In this document: positions 1-7,541 of the stretch, piece by piece | How positions within the stretch are numbered: position 1 is the stretch's first letter | How the letters are laid out: each line of letters starts with the position of its first letter | Assembly: GCA_034926605.1 (NCBI GenBank) | Contig: JAYFQV010000009.1 | Location: forward strand, 223,437-287,436 | DNA length: 64,000 nucleotides | Reading direction: 5' to 3' | Origin: CALXXL01 sp034926605 | GTDB lineage: Bacteria; Verrucomicrobiota; Lentisphaeria; Victivallales; Victivallaceae | The notes under the pieces: model-generated | Seen by the model: the letters and a program-made list of their open reading frames with translations, nothing else | Told to the model about the DNA's origin: nothing | Databases searched by the model: none | Translations under genes and position numbers: made by a program

Positions 1-25
1 TCCGAGGCTGATTTGGGCAAAAAAA

Positions 26-103
26 TGGTCGGGATGACAAGATTTGAACTTGCGACCTTTTGACCCCCAGTCAAACGCGCTAGCCAAGCTGCGCTACATC
101 CCG
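26..103 (-). tRNA. tRNA-Pro (anticodon GGG), CCA encoded
   Basis: Read on the minus strand the gene folds as a cloverleaf: acceptor arms CGGGATG/CATCCCG, D stem GCGC/GCGC, anticodon stem TTTGA/TCAAA around the loop CTGGGGG (anticodon GGG after U33), and a T arm GCAAG-TTCAAAT-CTTGT. The discriminator A and the 3' CCA (positions 29 to 26) are encoded in the DNA. Its promoter lies in the gap to the divergent permease gene. Confidence 0.95.
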
Positions 104-114
104 ACTACCTATTT

Positions 115-142
115 AATATACACCTTGCATGCCAAAATGCAA
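115..142 (-). promoter_or_regulatory. Promoter of the tRNA-Pro gene
   Basis: Minus strand -35 TTGCAT (137-142) and -10 TATATT (115-120) are separated by 16 bases, and the tRNA 5' end follows 11 bases after the -10 box. The match to a housekeeping promoter is strong. The -35 box forms one arm of the dyad at 123-144. Confidence 0.7.
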
Positions 143-144
143 GG
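123..144. promoter_or_regulatory. Perfect 8-bp dyad between divergent promoters
   Basis: CCTTGCAT (123-130) and ATGCAAGG (137-144) are exact inverted repeats around a 6-base spacer. The dyad overlaps the -35 box and spacer of the tRNA promoter and ends 6 bases before the -35 box of the permease promoter. It could be an operator for the uptake operon or a chance result of the TTGCAT element; there is no T-run that would make it a terminator. Confidence 0.4.
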
Positions 145-150
145 ACGGGA

Positions 151-178
151 TTGACTTTTCGGCCTTTCACGGTACATT
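151..178 (+). promoter_or_regulatory. Promoter of the FecCD-type ABC operon
   Basis: -35 TTGACT (151-156) and -10 TACATT (173-178) with a 16-base spacer. Only six bases (ACTTTC) separate the -10 box from the ATG at 185, so transcription from this promoter would begin at or next to the start codon and leave no room for a ribosome binding site. Confidence 0.65.
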
Positions 179-184
179 ACTTTC

Positions 185-1153
185 ATGAAAAAAATCGCGA
201 TTCTTTCCGCATTGTTCGTTCTGTTGGCCGTTTCCGTCGTGATTTCCTTGCGCATGGGCGCGGTGGACATCGGCTTCGGCGAGGTGTTTCGCGCGTTGCG
301 AAACCCCGACGGCGCATTCCTGATCCGCGAGGTGCGGCTGCCGCGTGTGGTGCTGGGGTTACTGACCGGTGCGGCGCTGGCGCTGTCCGGAGCCGTCTTG
401 CAGTCGCTGATGCGCAACGATCTTGCTTCGCCGGAGATACTCGGTGTATCCTCCGGCGGCGCGTTGGCCTATGTATGGGTTATCCTGATTTTTCCGGCGC
501 TTTCCAACTGGTCGCTGCTGGTCGCGTTCTCCGGTTCGCTGGCGGCGGCGCTGCTGGTGTGGATGCTGGCCTGGAAGCGGGGGCTGGAGCCGTTGCGGCT
601 GGTACTGTCCGGTGTGGCGGTGTCGGCATTTGCGTCGGCGTTGGCCACCGGTGTGGTTTATTCTCATGCCGACCGGATTGCGGGGGTGCTGAATTTTCTC
701 TCCGGCAGCCTTGCCACCGCCTCCTGGCCGCGGGTCGAGCTGGTGTTGCCATGGATCGCCGCCGGCGCGGTGTTTATATGTTTCCGCGCGCGGGCACTGG
801 ATGTGATTGCTCTTGGCGACGAAACCGCGTCGGCGTTGGGTTTGCGGGTTGAGCTGGCGCGGTTCACGCTGTTGGCGGCATCGGCGTTGCTGGCCGCCTC
901 CGGGGTGGTCGCGGCCGGGTTGCTGGGATTCGTGGGGCTGGTGGCGCCTCATCTGGCGCGGCTCATGATCGGTTCCGCTCATCGTTGGCTGCTGCCCGCG
1001 GCCGCCGCGACAGGCGGCACTTTGGTGGTGCTGGGCGATGCGGCTGGCAGGGCGCTGTTTGCTCCGCACGAGTTGCCGGCCGGTATTGTAATGGCACTGA
1101 TCGGTGCGCCGTTCTTCCTGTATCTTCTGCGGCGCGGAGGACGTGCGGCATGA
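185..1153 (+). CDS. FecCD/BtuC-type ABC transporter permease
   Basis: Inner-membrane permease for uptake of an iron chelate, haem or corrinoid, 322 aa, the normal length of the FecCD family. The protein is hydrophobic throughout, and the family motif is visible near residues 45-70 (REVRLPRVVLGLLTGAALA, followed by SGAVLQ and ASPEILGVSSG). It would form a dimer with one ATPase dimer and receive substrate from a periplasmic binding protein. Its stop overlaps the ATPase start (ATGA at 1150-1153). No binding protein or TonB receptor gene is in view; a binding protein would have to lie elsewhere. The substrate cannot be told from sequence. The start is likely leaderless, given the promoter six bases upstream. 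Confidence 0.93.
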   Translation: MKKIAILSALFVLLAVSVVISLRMGAVDIGFGEVFRALRNPDGAFLIREVRLPRVVLGLLTGAALALSGAVLQSLMRNDLASPEILGVSSGGALAYVWVILIFPALSNWSLLVAFSGSLAAALLVWMLAWKRGLEPLRLVLSGVAVSAFASALATGVVYSHADRIAGVLNFLSGSLATASWPRVELVLPWIAAGAVFICFRARALDVIALGDETASALGLRVELARFTLLAASALLAASGVVAAGLLGFVGLVAPHLARLMIGSAHRWLLPAAAATGGTLVVLGDAAGRALFAPHELPAGIVMALIGAPFFLYLLRRGGRAA

Positions 1154-1932
1154 AGATAGAAATCGCAAACCTCTGTTTTTCATATGGGCGCGAGGCGGTA
1201 ATAGCCGGAGCTGACCTCACGGTGGAGTCTGGAACGGTCATTGGGCTGGTCGGCGCGAACGGCGCTGGAAAAACCACGCTGCTCAAGCTGATTGGCCGTC
1301 TGATTCCAGCCGATTCCGGCAGCATCCGGCTGGACGGTAGGGATTTGCGGCGTTTTTCCGGCCGAGGCCTTGCCCGCCGTCGAGCGTTTCTGCCCCAGCT
1401 GCACACCGCCCCGCCGGATATTACGGTGGAGGAACTTGCCGCTTTCGGACGCTTCCCGTACCGATCCGCCTGGCGGCCGGCCGCCGCGGGCGACGGCGGG
1501 AAAGTTAACGAGGCGATCGCGCTTGCGGGGCTTTGGCATTTGCGGCATCGCAGGTTGGGAACGCTTTCCGGCGGAGAACGCCAGCGGGCATGGCTTTCGC
1601 TGGCGCTTGCACAGGAGCCGGAATTGCTGCTGCTCGACGAGCCCGCAACCTTCCTCGATCCGGCCGGACAGTTTCAAGTGATGGAATTGGTGGCCCGGCT
1701 CAACCGGGAGTTGGGAATAACGGTGGTGATGGTGCTGCACGACCTTAACTTCGCGGTGCGCTGCACCCAAAAAATAGCCGCCCTTGTCGAAGGGCGGCTG
1801 GTAGAATACGATGATCCGGCTCAAATCCTTGCGCCGGAAACGCTGCGTACGGTGTTCGGCCTCGACGCCGGGGCTTTGCCCGGCGCCGACGGCTTGCCCT
1901 ACTTGCTGCCGAAGCCGATGTTCACGAAATAG
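1150..1932 (+). CDS. ABC transporter ATP-binding protein (FecE/BtuD type)
   Basis: Cytoplasmic ATPase partner of the preceding permease, 260 aa. Walker A is GANGAGKT (35-42), Q-loop Gln83, signature LSGGERQ (139-145), Walker B LLLLDEP (159-165), and the switch His lies in VLHDLNF. This is a complete single nucleotide-binding domain of the iron/B12 importer class. The start at 1150 overlaps the permease stop; a longer in-frame reading from 985 would run back into the permease and is rejected. The 3' end runs tail to tail into the glycosidase gene, with which it shares 34 bases (1899-1932). Confidence 0.95.
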   Translation: MKIEIANLCFSYGREAVIAGADLTVESGTVIGLVGANGAGKTTLLKLIGRLIPADSGSIRLDGRDLRRFSGRGLARRRAFLPQLHTAPPDITVEELAAFGRFPYRSAWRPAAAGDGGKVNEAIALAGLWHLRHRRLGTLSGGERQRAWLSLALAQEPELLLLDEPATFLDPAGQFQVMELVARLNRELGITVVMVLHDLNFAVRCTQKIAALVEGRLVEYDDPAQILAPETLRTVFGLDAGALPGADGLPYLLPKPMFTK

Positions 1933-4178
1933 CCGGGGCTGTGCAGCGCGAATCCGGTGCGGTCGAACGATTGTATTTTGCCGGAACGGTTGTCAACCCG
2001 GTGAAAATTGCCTTTCCATTTGGTGTTGGGGCCGGGTGCGGGAGTGGGGTTCTGATCGCGGTCGGTCGGAGTAAGCTCCACCTCGGCGGTCCAATGATCC
2101 GGATATACTTTGGTTTTTACGCCCCATTCGCCCTGCCACAACGTGGGGGTCTCCCCGGCAAAGCCGTCGTAGCGGTTTCCGGCATAGTCGAACACATATT
2201 GGGAATAGGCGCCGACTTCCTCGGTATATTTTTCGTTGATGACAGCTGGCGCGAACTGAAGAAACAGCTCGATTTCATCGGGGTTCTGGAACACCGGCGA
2301 ATCGAAAGCCATCGGCTCCTGCTTGTCCAGCGGTTTGTCCAGCGGCACGTCGAAGGCCAGATACAGTTTATCGCCGTAATAGCCGATATACGCCTTTGTG
2401 GGGGCGTTGTCTGGTTTTCCGGTGCGGTCGGTCAGTTGGAGTTCGGCGGCATCTTTCCATTCACCGGGTGAGATCTCGCCGTCGAAATTTATTCTGCTGA
2501 TCTGCGGCACGGTGACGGTCGGCGGGTTGTAGGCGGCGAACTTTTTGGACTGTTCCAGGTTCCGTTGGAAGATACCGGTATCTAGCGGTTTTCCGTCATA
2601 GTCGCGCACGGCGGAAAGTTCTTCCAGGGCGGCGGTTTCTTCGGCTAGCATGGGTTCGAACCCGTCGCGGGCGCTGGACCGGATTGCCAGATAGGAGTTT
2701 CTGGCGGCCTCGCGCATCCGGTTTACCGGCGCGATCGCGGCCTTGCCCCAGGTCATTTCGACCGCGGTGTTGTATTCACGTTCGGCGTTGTAGTGCACCG
2801 GGTTCCACAGATAGCTGTTGGCTCCCAGGTAGTAGGGTATTTCCCACGGGCGTGAGCCGTAGGCCAGCCCGAGCAGAAAGACAATACCCTTGTCGTCCTT
2901 TTCCATTCCCGGATAGAACTCGGTGTCGAAGCGCGGGGCGGGCAGGTTGATGCCGTTGGAATTGTCGAAAAGATAGATCGGCTGGCCGCCGGGCAGCAGT
3001 TTTTCCACCACCTCGTGATCGCGTTTGGTGATTTTCGGGGAGCAGACTTCGGGGCCGGTCCAGATCCAGAACACCTCCTTGGGCGCTTCGTTCGACCAGT
3101 CGATCAGATACTGATCTATCTCGGGGGCGCCGACACCGAAACTGAGCGCGTAGGGCGCACCGACCATCGACAGCCGCAGGTTCGGGAAGTCCGGGTGCAG
3201 TGCCTCGTAGATCCGCTTCATCAGATAACCGTGGGCGCGCCCCACCGAACCGAACTTGACGGTTTCATCGTCGAAATAGGAGTGGTATCCGTTGATGTCG
3301 CGCGGGGTGGTGTCGTCGGCGGCGATCATCAGGATGGAAGCGCCGTTTTCGGCCATTTTGCGGCAGGCGGCGATGAATTCGTCGATCTGCTTTTCATCGG
3401 CGATGTTAAGCTTCGGGGTTTCTTTGGTGCCGTGATAGATATGCAGCTGAATCATGAAGTCGATCACATTCAGCTTGGAAATCTTTTTCATATCGGCGAG
3501 AACCGGTTCGGCTTTTTTCCACCATTCCGGATTGCGCCAGTTGGCGTCCACCAGCATGGCGGCTCCGCTGATCTTGTTGGATGCCGCCCACTTGAACCCG
3601 GCGGCATCGGCGTTCAGGAAATAATCGCAGATATACCGTTCACGCCATGCCGGGAAATCCTCAACGTCCATCAGATTCTGCACCGGGACTTCCCCGGTGG
3701 CGTCGATCAGTTGCCGCAGTGTGGCGAAGGCATAGAACATGCCGCGGGCGTCGGTGCTGCCAAGTACCGCCACCACCTTTTCCGGCGAGCTTGAGACGAT
3801 TTTTATGGCGTAGCCCTGAGCCGGCAGGGCGGGCGGGTTGCCGCCGAAATAGGCGGCGATTTCAGGTTCGGCAAAGGAGCCGGCATGAATTTCGAACTTG
3901 GTTCCATCGGAACCGGGGGCAAGTTTTCGCAGCGTGCCGAGGTATATATCCGCTCCCGCCTTTCCGGCGTAAGTGGTGCGCCCGTCGGGATGGAAATATA
4001 TGAAAGTGGAGCCGTGAGAAGGAGTGAAGGAAATATTGTTGCTCGAGATTCGCTGGGGTTCTGGCAGAATTTTCCCCACCGGCATGGACTCGTTGGCAAA
4101 AGCTCCGCACGTTGCGAGTGCGACCAGAAGTGCGATGAACCGTTTCAAATCATACCTCACATTTCGCTTTGTTTTCAT
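1899..4178 (-). CDS. Secreted beta-N-acetylglucosaminidase-like glycosidase
   Basis: 759-aa exported enzyme, probably acting on N-acetylated glycans. Order: signal peptide (FIALLVALATCGAFA near residues 14-28); a GH20/GH84-type N-terminal domain ending in the QGYAIKI and STDARGMFYAFATLRQLI elements; a TIM-barrel-like catalytic part with an Asp pair at 288-289 (AADDTTP) that matches the catalytic pair position of GH84; and a C-terminal CBM9/DOMON-like beta domain starting near FDGEISPGEWKDA. The ATG at 4178 is preferred: the upstream GTG at 4196 lies between the -10 box and the expected start of transcription. No clear ribosome binding site is left in the short leader. Exact family (GH84, GH20 or a relative) is uncertain. 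Confidence 0.68.
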   Translation of the reverse strand: MKTKRNVRYDLKRFIALLVALATCGAFANESMPVGKILPEPQRISSNNISFTPSHGSTFIYFHPDGRTTYAGKAGADIYLGTLRKLAPGSDGTKFEIHAGSFAEPEIAAYFGGNPPALPAQGYAIKIVSSSPEKVVAVLGSTDARGMFYAFATLRQLIDATGEVPVQNLMDVEDFPAWRERYICDYFLNADAAGFKWAASNKISGAAMLVDANWRNPEWWKKAEPVLADMKKISKLNVIDFMIQLHIYHGTKETPKLNIADEKQIDEFIAACRKMAENGASILMIAADDTTPRDINGYHSYFDDETVKFGSVGRAHGYLMKRIYEALHPDFPNLRLSMVGAPYALSFGVGAPEIDQYLIDWSNEAPKEVFWIWTGPEVCSPKITKRDHEVVEKLLPGGQPIYLFDNSNGINLPAPRFDTEFYPGMEKDDKGIVFLLGLAYGSRPWEIPYYLGANSYLWNPVHYNAEREYNTAVEMTWGKAAIAPVNRMREAARNSYLAIRSSARDGFEPMLAEETAALEELSAVRDYDGKPLDTGIFQRNLEQSKKFAAYNPPTVTVPQISRINFDGEISPGEWKDAAELQLTDRTGKPDNAPTKAYIGYYGDKLYLAFDVPLDKPLDKQEPMAFDSPVFQNPDEIELFLQFAPAVINEKYTEEVGAYSQYVFDYAGNRYDGFAGETPTLWQGEWGVKTKVYPDHWTAEVELTPTDRDQNPTPAPGPNTKWKGNFHRVDNRSGKIQSFDRTGFALHSPGYFVNIGFGSK

Positions 4179-4198
4179 TGATTTATCGAAAACCACCT

Positions 4199-4227
4199 AT
4201 TATATCATTGATTTGCGCCGTTCGCAA
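4199..4227 (-). promoter_or_regulatory. Promoter of the secreted glycosidase gene
   Basis: Minus strand -35 TTGCGA (4222-4227), 17-base spacer, perfect -10 TATAAT (4199-4204). Transcription should start near 4192, about 14 bases before the ATG at 4178. It separates this gene from the ispE operon upstream. Confidence 0.75.
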
Positions 4228-4271
4228 TATGGCGGCGTCATGTATTGATTGTAAAAAAACAGATAAAAACG

Positions 4272-5093
4272 CTAAATGACGGTCAATTCCGGATATTCGG
4301 CCGCAAGTCCGGCTCGCAGTTCATCGGCGGCGTCATCGGTACGGCATATGGTGAAGAGCGCCGATCCGCTTCCGGTTACCTGAGGCTTAAGCCCGCCGGC
4401 TTCACGCATCGACGCCGCGATCATCCCCAGCAGCGGGAATTTGGCCAGCAGAGCGTATTCCAGATCGTTGGTCATGGCGGCGGCGGCCGTCTCCCAGTCG
4501 CGCCGCCACATCGCTTCGAGCAGGGGGGCCGGGTCGCCGGGGCCGAGCCGCGCCGGAGCCAGGTGCTGATATGCCCACTTGGCGCTGACCGGGAATCCGG
4601 GAAACACCGTCACCACCGGCGGCACCGGGAGTTCCGGCAGAAGTTCGATTTTCTCGCCGCGGCCGGAAACCAGCGCCGGAACCTGGTTAAGGAAATATGG
4701 AACGTCAGAGCCGATTTCCGCCGCCAGCGCCGCCAGTCTTTCCGGCGGCAGTTTTCGGTATTTCTCGTTCAGCAGCCGCAGCACTGCGGCTGCGTCCGAA
4801 CTGCCGCCGCCCATGCCGGCGGCTATTGGAATGCGTTTCTCCAGCCGGAACTTCCATGCCGGCGCAATACCGCTTCTTTGGGCGTAGGCATCGGCCGCCC
4901 GGACGACCAGATTGGCCGGCGTCTCCAGTTCCTTCAAATTACAATGCAAGGCTATCCCCGGCTCGCCGGCTGAAAGTTCCACTGTATCGGAGACGCGGGA
5001 GAACGGCACGAACACGCTTGAAATATCGTGAAAGCCGTCCGGTCGTTTCCGTTCGACCTTCAGATACAGGTTAAGCTTGGCCGGGGTCAGCAT
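4272..5093 (-). CDS. ispE: 4-diphosphocytidyl-2-C-methyl-D-erythritol kinase
   Basis: Phosphorylates CDP-methylerythritol in the non-mevalonate (MEP) route to isoprenoids. The 273-aa protein is a GHMP kinase: N-terminal AKLNLYLKV with DGFHDISS, the ATP loop IPIAAGMGGGSSDAAA, the GSDVPYF motif, and the C-terminal VTGSGSALF. ATG at 5093 is chosen because the homologous region starts at MLTPAKLNLYL and lies one base after the stop of the upstream oxidoreductase (TGA-A-ATG), implying translational coupling. A longer reading from 5147 would overlap that gene. Last gene of the five-gene operon that begins at 8600. Confidence 0.95.
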   Translation of the reverse strand: MLTPAKLNLYLKVERKRPDGFHDISSVFVPFSRVSDTVELSAGEPGIALHCNLKELETPANLVVRAADAYAQRSGIAPAWKFRLEKRIPIAAGMGGGSSDAAAVLRLLNEKYRKLPPERLAALAAEIGSDVPYFLNQVPALVSGRGEKIELLPELPVPPVVTVFPGFPVSAKWAYQHLAPARLGPGDPAPLLEAMWRRDWETAAAAMTNDLEYALLAKFPLLGMIAASMREAGGLKPQVTGSGSALFTICRTDDAADELRAGLAAEYPELTVI

Positions 5094-5094
5094 T

Positions 5095-6126
5095 TCAGGG
5101 CTCTTTGCGGGGCGGCAGTTCGCTGAGCACCTCCGGCGCGAACGCAAACCCGTAAAAATTGTTATAGCGGCGAATCTCGTCCTGGATTTCGACCGCGAGT
5201 TTCAATGCGCGCAGGCCTTGTTCGCCCGGCACCCTCGGCTTGACGACTTTGCCGGTGGCGAGGGTGCTTTTGACCGCGTCGATGAAGTCATCTAATTCGG
5301 CGGCCAGCGCATTTTTATCGTCGAGCGACACGTCTTTGCGGGCGAGCCCCAGCTTGTTCTTCTTGAATACCACGCCGGTATGTTTGGCATAATCCATGGC
5401 GATGTAGCAGTCCTCCTGGAACACCCGGAAGCGGCGCTGCGGCTCCTGACTCACTCGGCTGGAGGTCATGTTGGCGCAGCTGCCGTTCTTGAACTTTATA
5501 CGCACCGAAACGATGTCCTCGGTGTCGCTGAGCACCGGTATGCCGACTGCATCGAAGCGTTCGACTTCGGCATCGACCATTGTCAGCACCAGGTCGATAT
5601 CGTGGATCATCAGGTCGAGAACCACACTGACCTCAGTCCCGCGGCGGAAGGTACCCGGGCGCGGCGGCGGATAACTCGCCAGCCGGTGAGCCTCGATAAA
5701 GCGGGTGTTATGCTTGTGTTTTTCGAGGAAATCCATTGCCGGGTTGAAGCGTTCCACGTGGCCCACGGCCAGAACCACATTGTGCTCGCGGGCGGCGGCA
5801 ACCATGCGTTCGGCCTGCGCCACCGTCACTGCGAAGGGTTTTTCCACCAGCACATGCTTGCCCATCGTCAGCAACGGCAGAGCGCACTGTTCATGGAAGG
5901 TGGCGGGTACCGCCACGCTGAGGAGGTCGCATTGGTTGGCCAGCTCTTGCCAGTCATCGAACACCTTCAACCCGAATTCCGCGCCGACGGCCTTGGCGGA
6001 TTCCTGATTGACGTCGAAAATGCCGACCACTTCGACTTTGTCGTTGAGATTGTACAGCCGCGCATGGTGGCGGCCCAGCGCGCCGACGCCGATTACGCCG
6101 GCCTTGAGTTTGGTTTCCATAATCAT
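5095..6126 (-). CDS. Gfo/Idh/MocA-family NAD(P)-dependent oxidoreductase
   Basis: Cytoplasmic sugar or sugar-nucleotide dehydrogenase of 343 aa. The N-terminal Rossmann fold shows GVIGVGALGRHHARLY, then the EKPFAVT motif around residue 95 that carries the family's catalytic Lys, and HDIDL in the C-terminal domain. Relatives include the UDP-GlcNAc 3-dehydrogenase GnnA, which is one possibility, but no lipid A gene is adjacent. Two starts are possible: ATG 6126 (AAGGA 4 bases upstream) or ATG 6120 (about 10 bases); the second has the better spacing. Sits between the ATP-cone-like gene (13-base gap) and ispE (1-base gap). Confidence 0.85.
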   Translation of the reverse strand: MIMETKLKAGVIGVGALGRHHARLYNLNDKVEVVGIFDVNQESAKAVGAEFGLKVFDDWQELANQCDLLSVAVPATFHEQCALPLLTMGKHVLVEKPFAVTVAQAERMVAAAREHNVVLAVGHVERFNPAMDFLEKHKHNTRFIEAHRLASYPPPRPGTFRRGTEVSVVLDLMIHDIDLVLTMVDAEVERFDAVGIPVLSDTEDIVSVRIKFKNGSCANMTSSRVSQEPQRRFRVFQEDCYIAMDYAKHTGVVFKKNKLGLARKDVSLDDKNALAAELDDFIDAVKSTLATGKVVKPRVPGEQGLRALKLAVEIQDEIRRYNNFYGFAFAPEVLSELPPRKEP

Positions 6127-6139
6127 GAAGTCCTTTAAG

Positions 6140-7075
6140 TTAGTCGCAACGCAATTCGAATGCCTCCGGGGTCAGCCCGGAAAATAGTTCCATGCAGCTT
6201 TCGCGCGCCTCGGGGAACCGCCACGCCAGCCAGCCGGCGGCGAACTCCTCCATGTCCGGCACAAACAAATTGCCGGGCAATTCGGCGGTCTCGCCGGTGG
6301 TTTCACGGTAGAGGTTTTCCGCCGCGCACTTGAACGCATTTAATTTTACGCATATTTTGTAAAGATCCGCCGCAAGCATCATCTCGGTCACCGGCGGGGT
6401 GAGTCCGCGCAGCCGGGCGAATCTTCCCAGATGGAAATTGATTCTCAGCGACGGGAACACCCGGCAGCTTACCGGCGCCGCCGCCAGCACTTTCGCCTCG
6501 AACAGCTCGCCGAGGCCGGAACCGGCCAGTTTCAGCAGAGTTTCCACCGGTATGAACTCTTCGCCGTCTCCGGCCGTTTCCGGCAGCTCGACGGCGGCGG
6601 CGCCGGAGCTTTGGAAGAAGCGCGCCAGTTCGATGAACAGTGCAGGATCCGCTTCCTGCGCGCCGATTTTGACGGCGGCGGCGGCGACCTTGCGGGCCAG
6701 CAATTCGAAGTCCGCCCCCTCGACGGCGGCGAGATGGGAACTCAGCAGCGGCGCGATCCGCTCCGGTTGCGCCGCCACCAGGATGCGGGCGCAGGTATGG
6801 CGCTTGCGGAAGCAGCTGGCGACTTCGCCCAGCCCGGTGCGCTCTAGGATGCGGATCACCGCGGCGTTGATTTCGCTTTCGGTGAACACTCCGGCGGGGC
6901 GGTCGCTGGCGCGCAGAGCGGATTCCACCGCCAGCGCCACGTCTTCCGCCAGATACTGCTCGGGGGTGTCGGAGCGGATGAACGCCTGCATCACTTCGAT
7001 ATGCAGAGAGTCGAGGCTGAATGGTTCGGGAGCGCCGCCGCGCAGCACGGTGATCGGAATTTCGGCCGGGATCAT
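6140..7075 (-). CDS. ATP-cone-like protein encoded next to NrdR
   Basis: Function unknown, 311 aa, predicted cytoplasmic. Residues about 6-95 resemble the ATP-cone domain: compare ITVLRGGAPEPFSLDSL with NrdR LRVIKRNGLPEDFDRDKL, and the later FTESEINAAVIRIL and GEVASCFRKRH with the same places in NrdR. The rest (100-311) is alpha-helical, rich in Ala, Glu and Leu, with no motif I know. The start overlaps the nrdR stop (ATGA at 7072-7075), so the two proteins are co-translated. It may sense nucleotides together with NrdR or be a degenerate domain; the lysine of the usual VxKRdG motif is missing here. No ribonucleotide reductase gene is in the window. Confidence 0.6.
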   Translation of the reverse strand: MIPAEIPITVLRGGAPEPFSLDSLHIEVMQAFIRSDTPEQYLAEDVALAVESALRASDRPAGVFTESEINAAVIRILERTGLGEVASCFRKRHTCARILVAAQPERIAPLLSSHLAAVEGADFELLARKVAAAAVKIGAQEADPALFIELARFFQSSGAAAVELPETAGDGEEFIPVETLLKLAGSGLGELFEAKVLAAAPVSCRVFPSLRINFHLGRFARLRGLTPPVTEMMLAADLYKICVKLNAFKCAAENLYRETTGETAELPGNLFVPDMEEFAAGWLAWRFPEARESCMELFSGLTPEAFELRCD

Positions 7076-7539
7076 GGTTTTACTCCGGAGTTGTCCCCCA
7101 GGGCGCGAATTTCGTCGATGAACTCCTCGACGTCCTTGAATTTGCGGTAGACCGAGGCAAAGCGAACATAGGCGACCTGGTCGAGGCGGCGAAGTTTCTC
7201 CATTACCAGCGCGCCTATTTCGGAACTGGGAACGTCACGATCGTAACGATTCTGAAGTTCGGCGGTGATTTCGTCGACCACTCGCAGAATCTCGTCGGAG
7301 GAAATGGGGCGCTTGTAGCAGGCGTTGGAGATGCCGTGAAAAAGTTTGTCGCGGTCGAAATCTTCCGGCAGACCGTTGCGTTTTATCACCCGCAACTCGC
7401 TCTGGATGATGCCTTCGTAGGTGGTGAACCGGTGGCCGCAGCTGGTGCATTCGCGGCGGCGACGAACGCCGGAACCGTCTTTCACCGCGCGGGAATCGAT
7501 CACCTTATCGTCTTCACAGCCGCATTTCGGGCAGCGCAT
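7072..7539 (-). CDS. nrdR: Transcriptional repressor NrdR
   Basis: 155-aa regulator that represses ribonucleotide reductase genes when dATP/ATP levels are sufficient. The zinc ribbon MRCPKCGCEDDKVIDSR ... CTSCGHRFTTYE (residues 1-43) binds DNA; the ATP-cone follows from about residue 48 (LRVIKRNGLPEDFDRDKL) to 135. Length is typical. ATG 7539 has GGGAG nine bases upstream; the reading frame continues upstream to 7716 but that part overlaps the lipoprotein gene and is not homologous. Two bases separate it from the lipoprotein stop, and it overlaps the ATP-cone-like gene. Confidence 0.97.
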   Translation of the reverse strand: MRCPKCGCEDDKVIDSRAVKDGSGVRRRRECTSCGHRFTTYEGIIQSELRVIKRNGLPEDFDRDKLFHGISNACYKRPISSDEILRVVDEITAELQNRYDRDVPSSEIGALVMEKLRRLDQVAYVRFASVYRKFKDVEEFIDEIRALGDNSGVKP

Positions 7540-7541
7540 GG

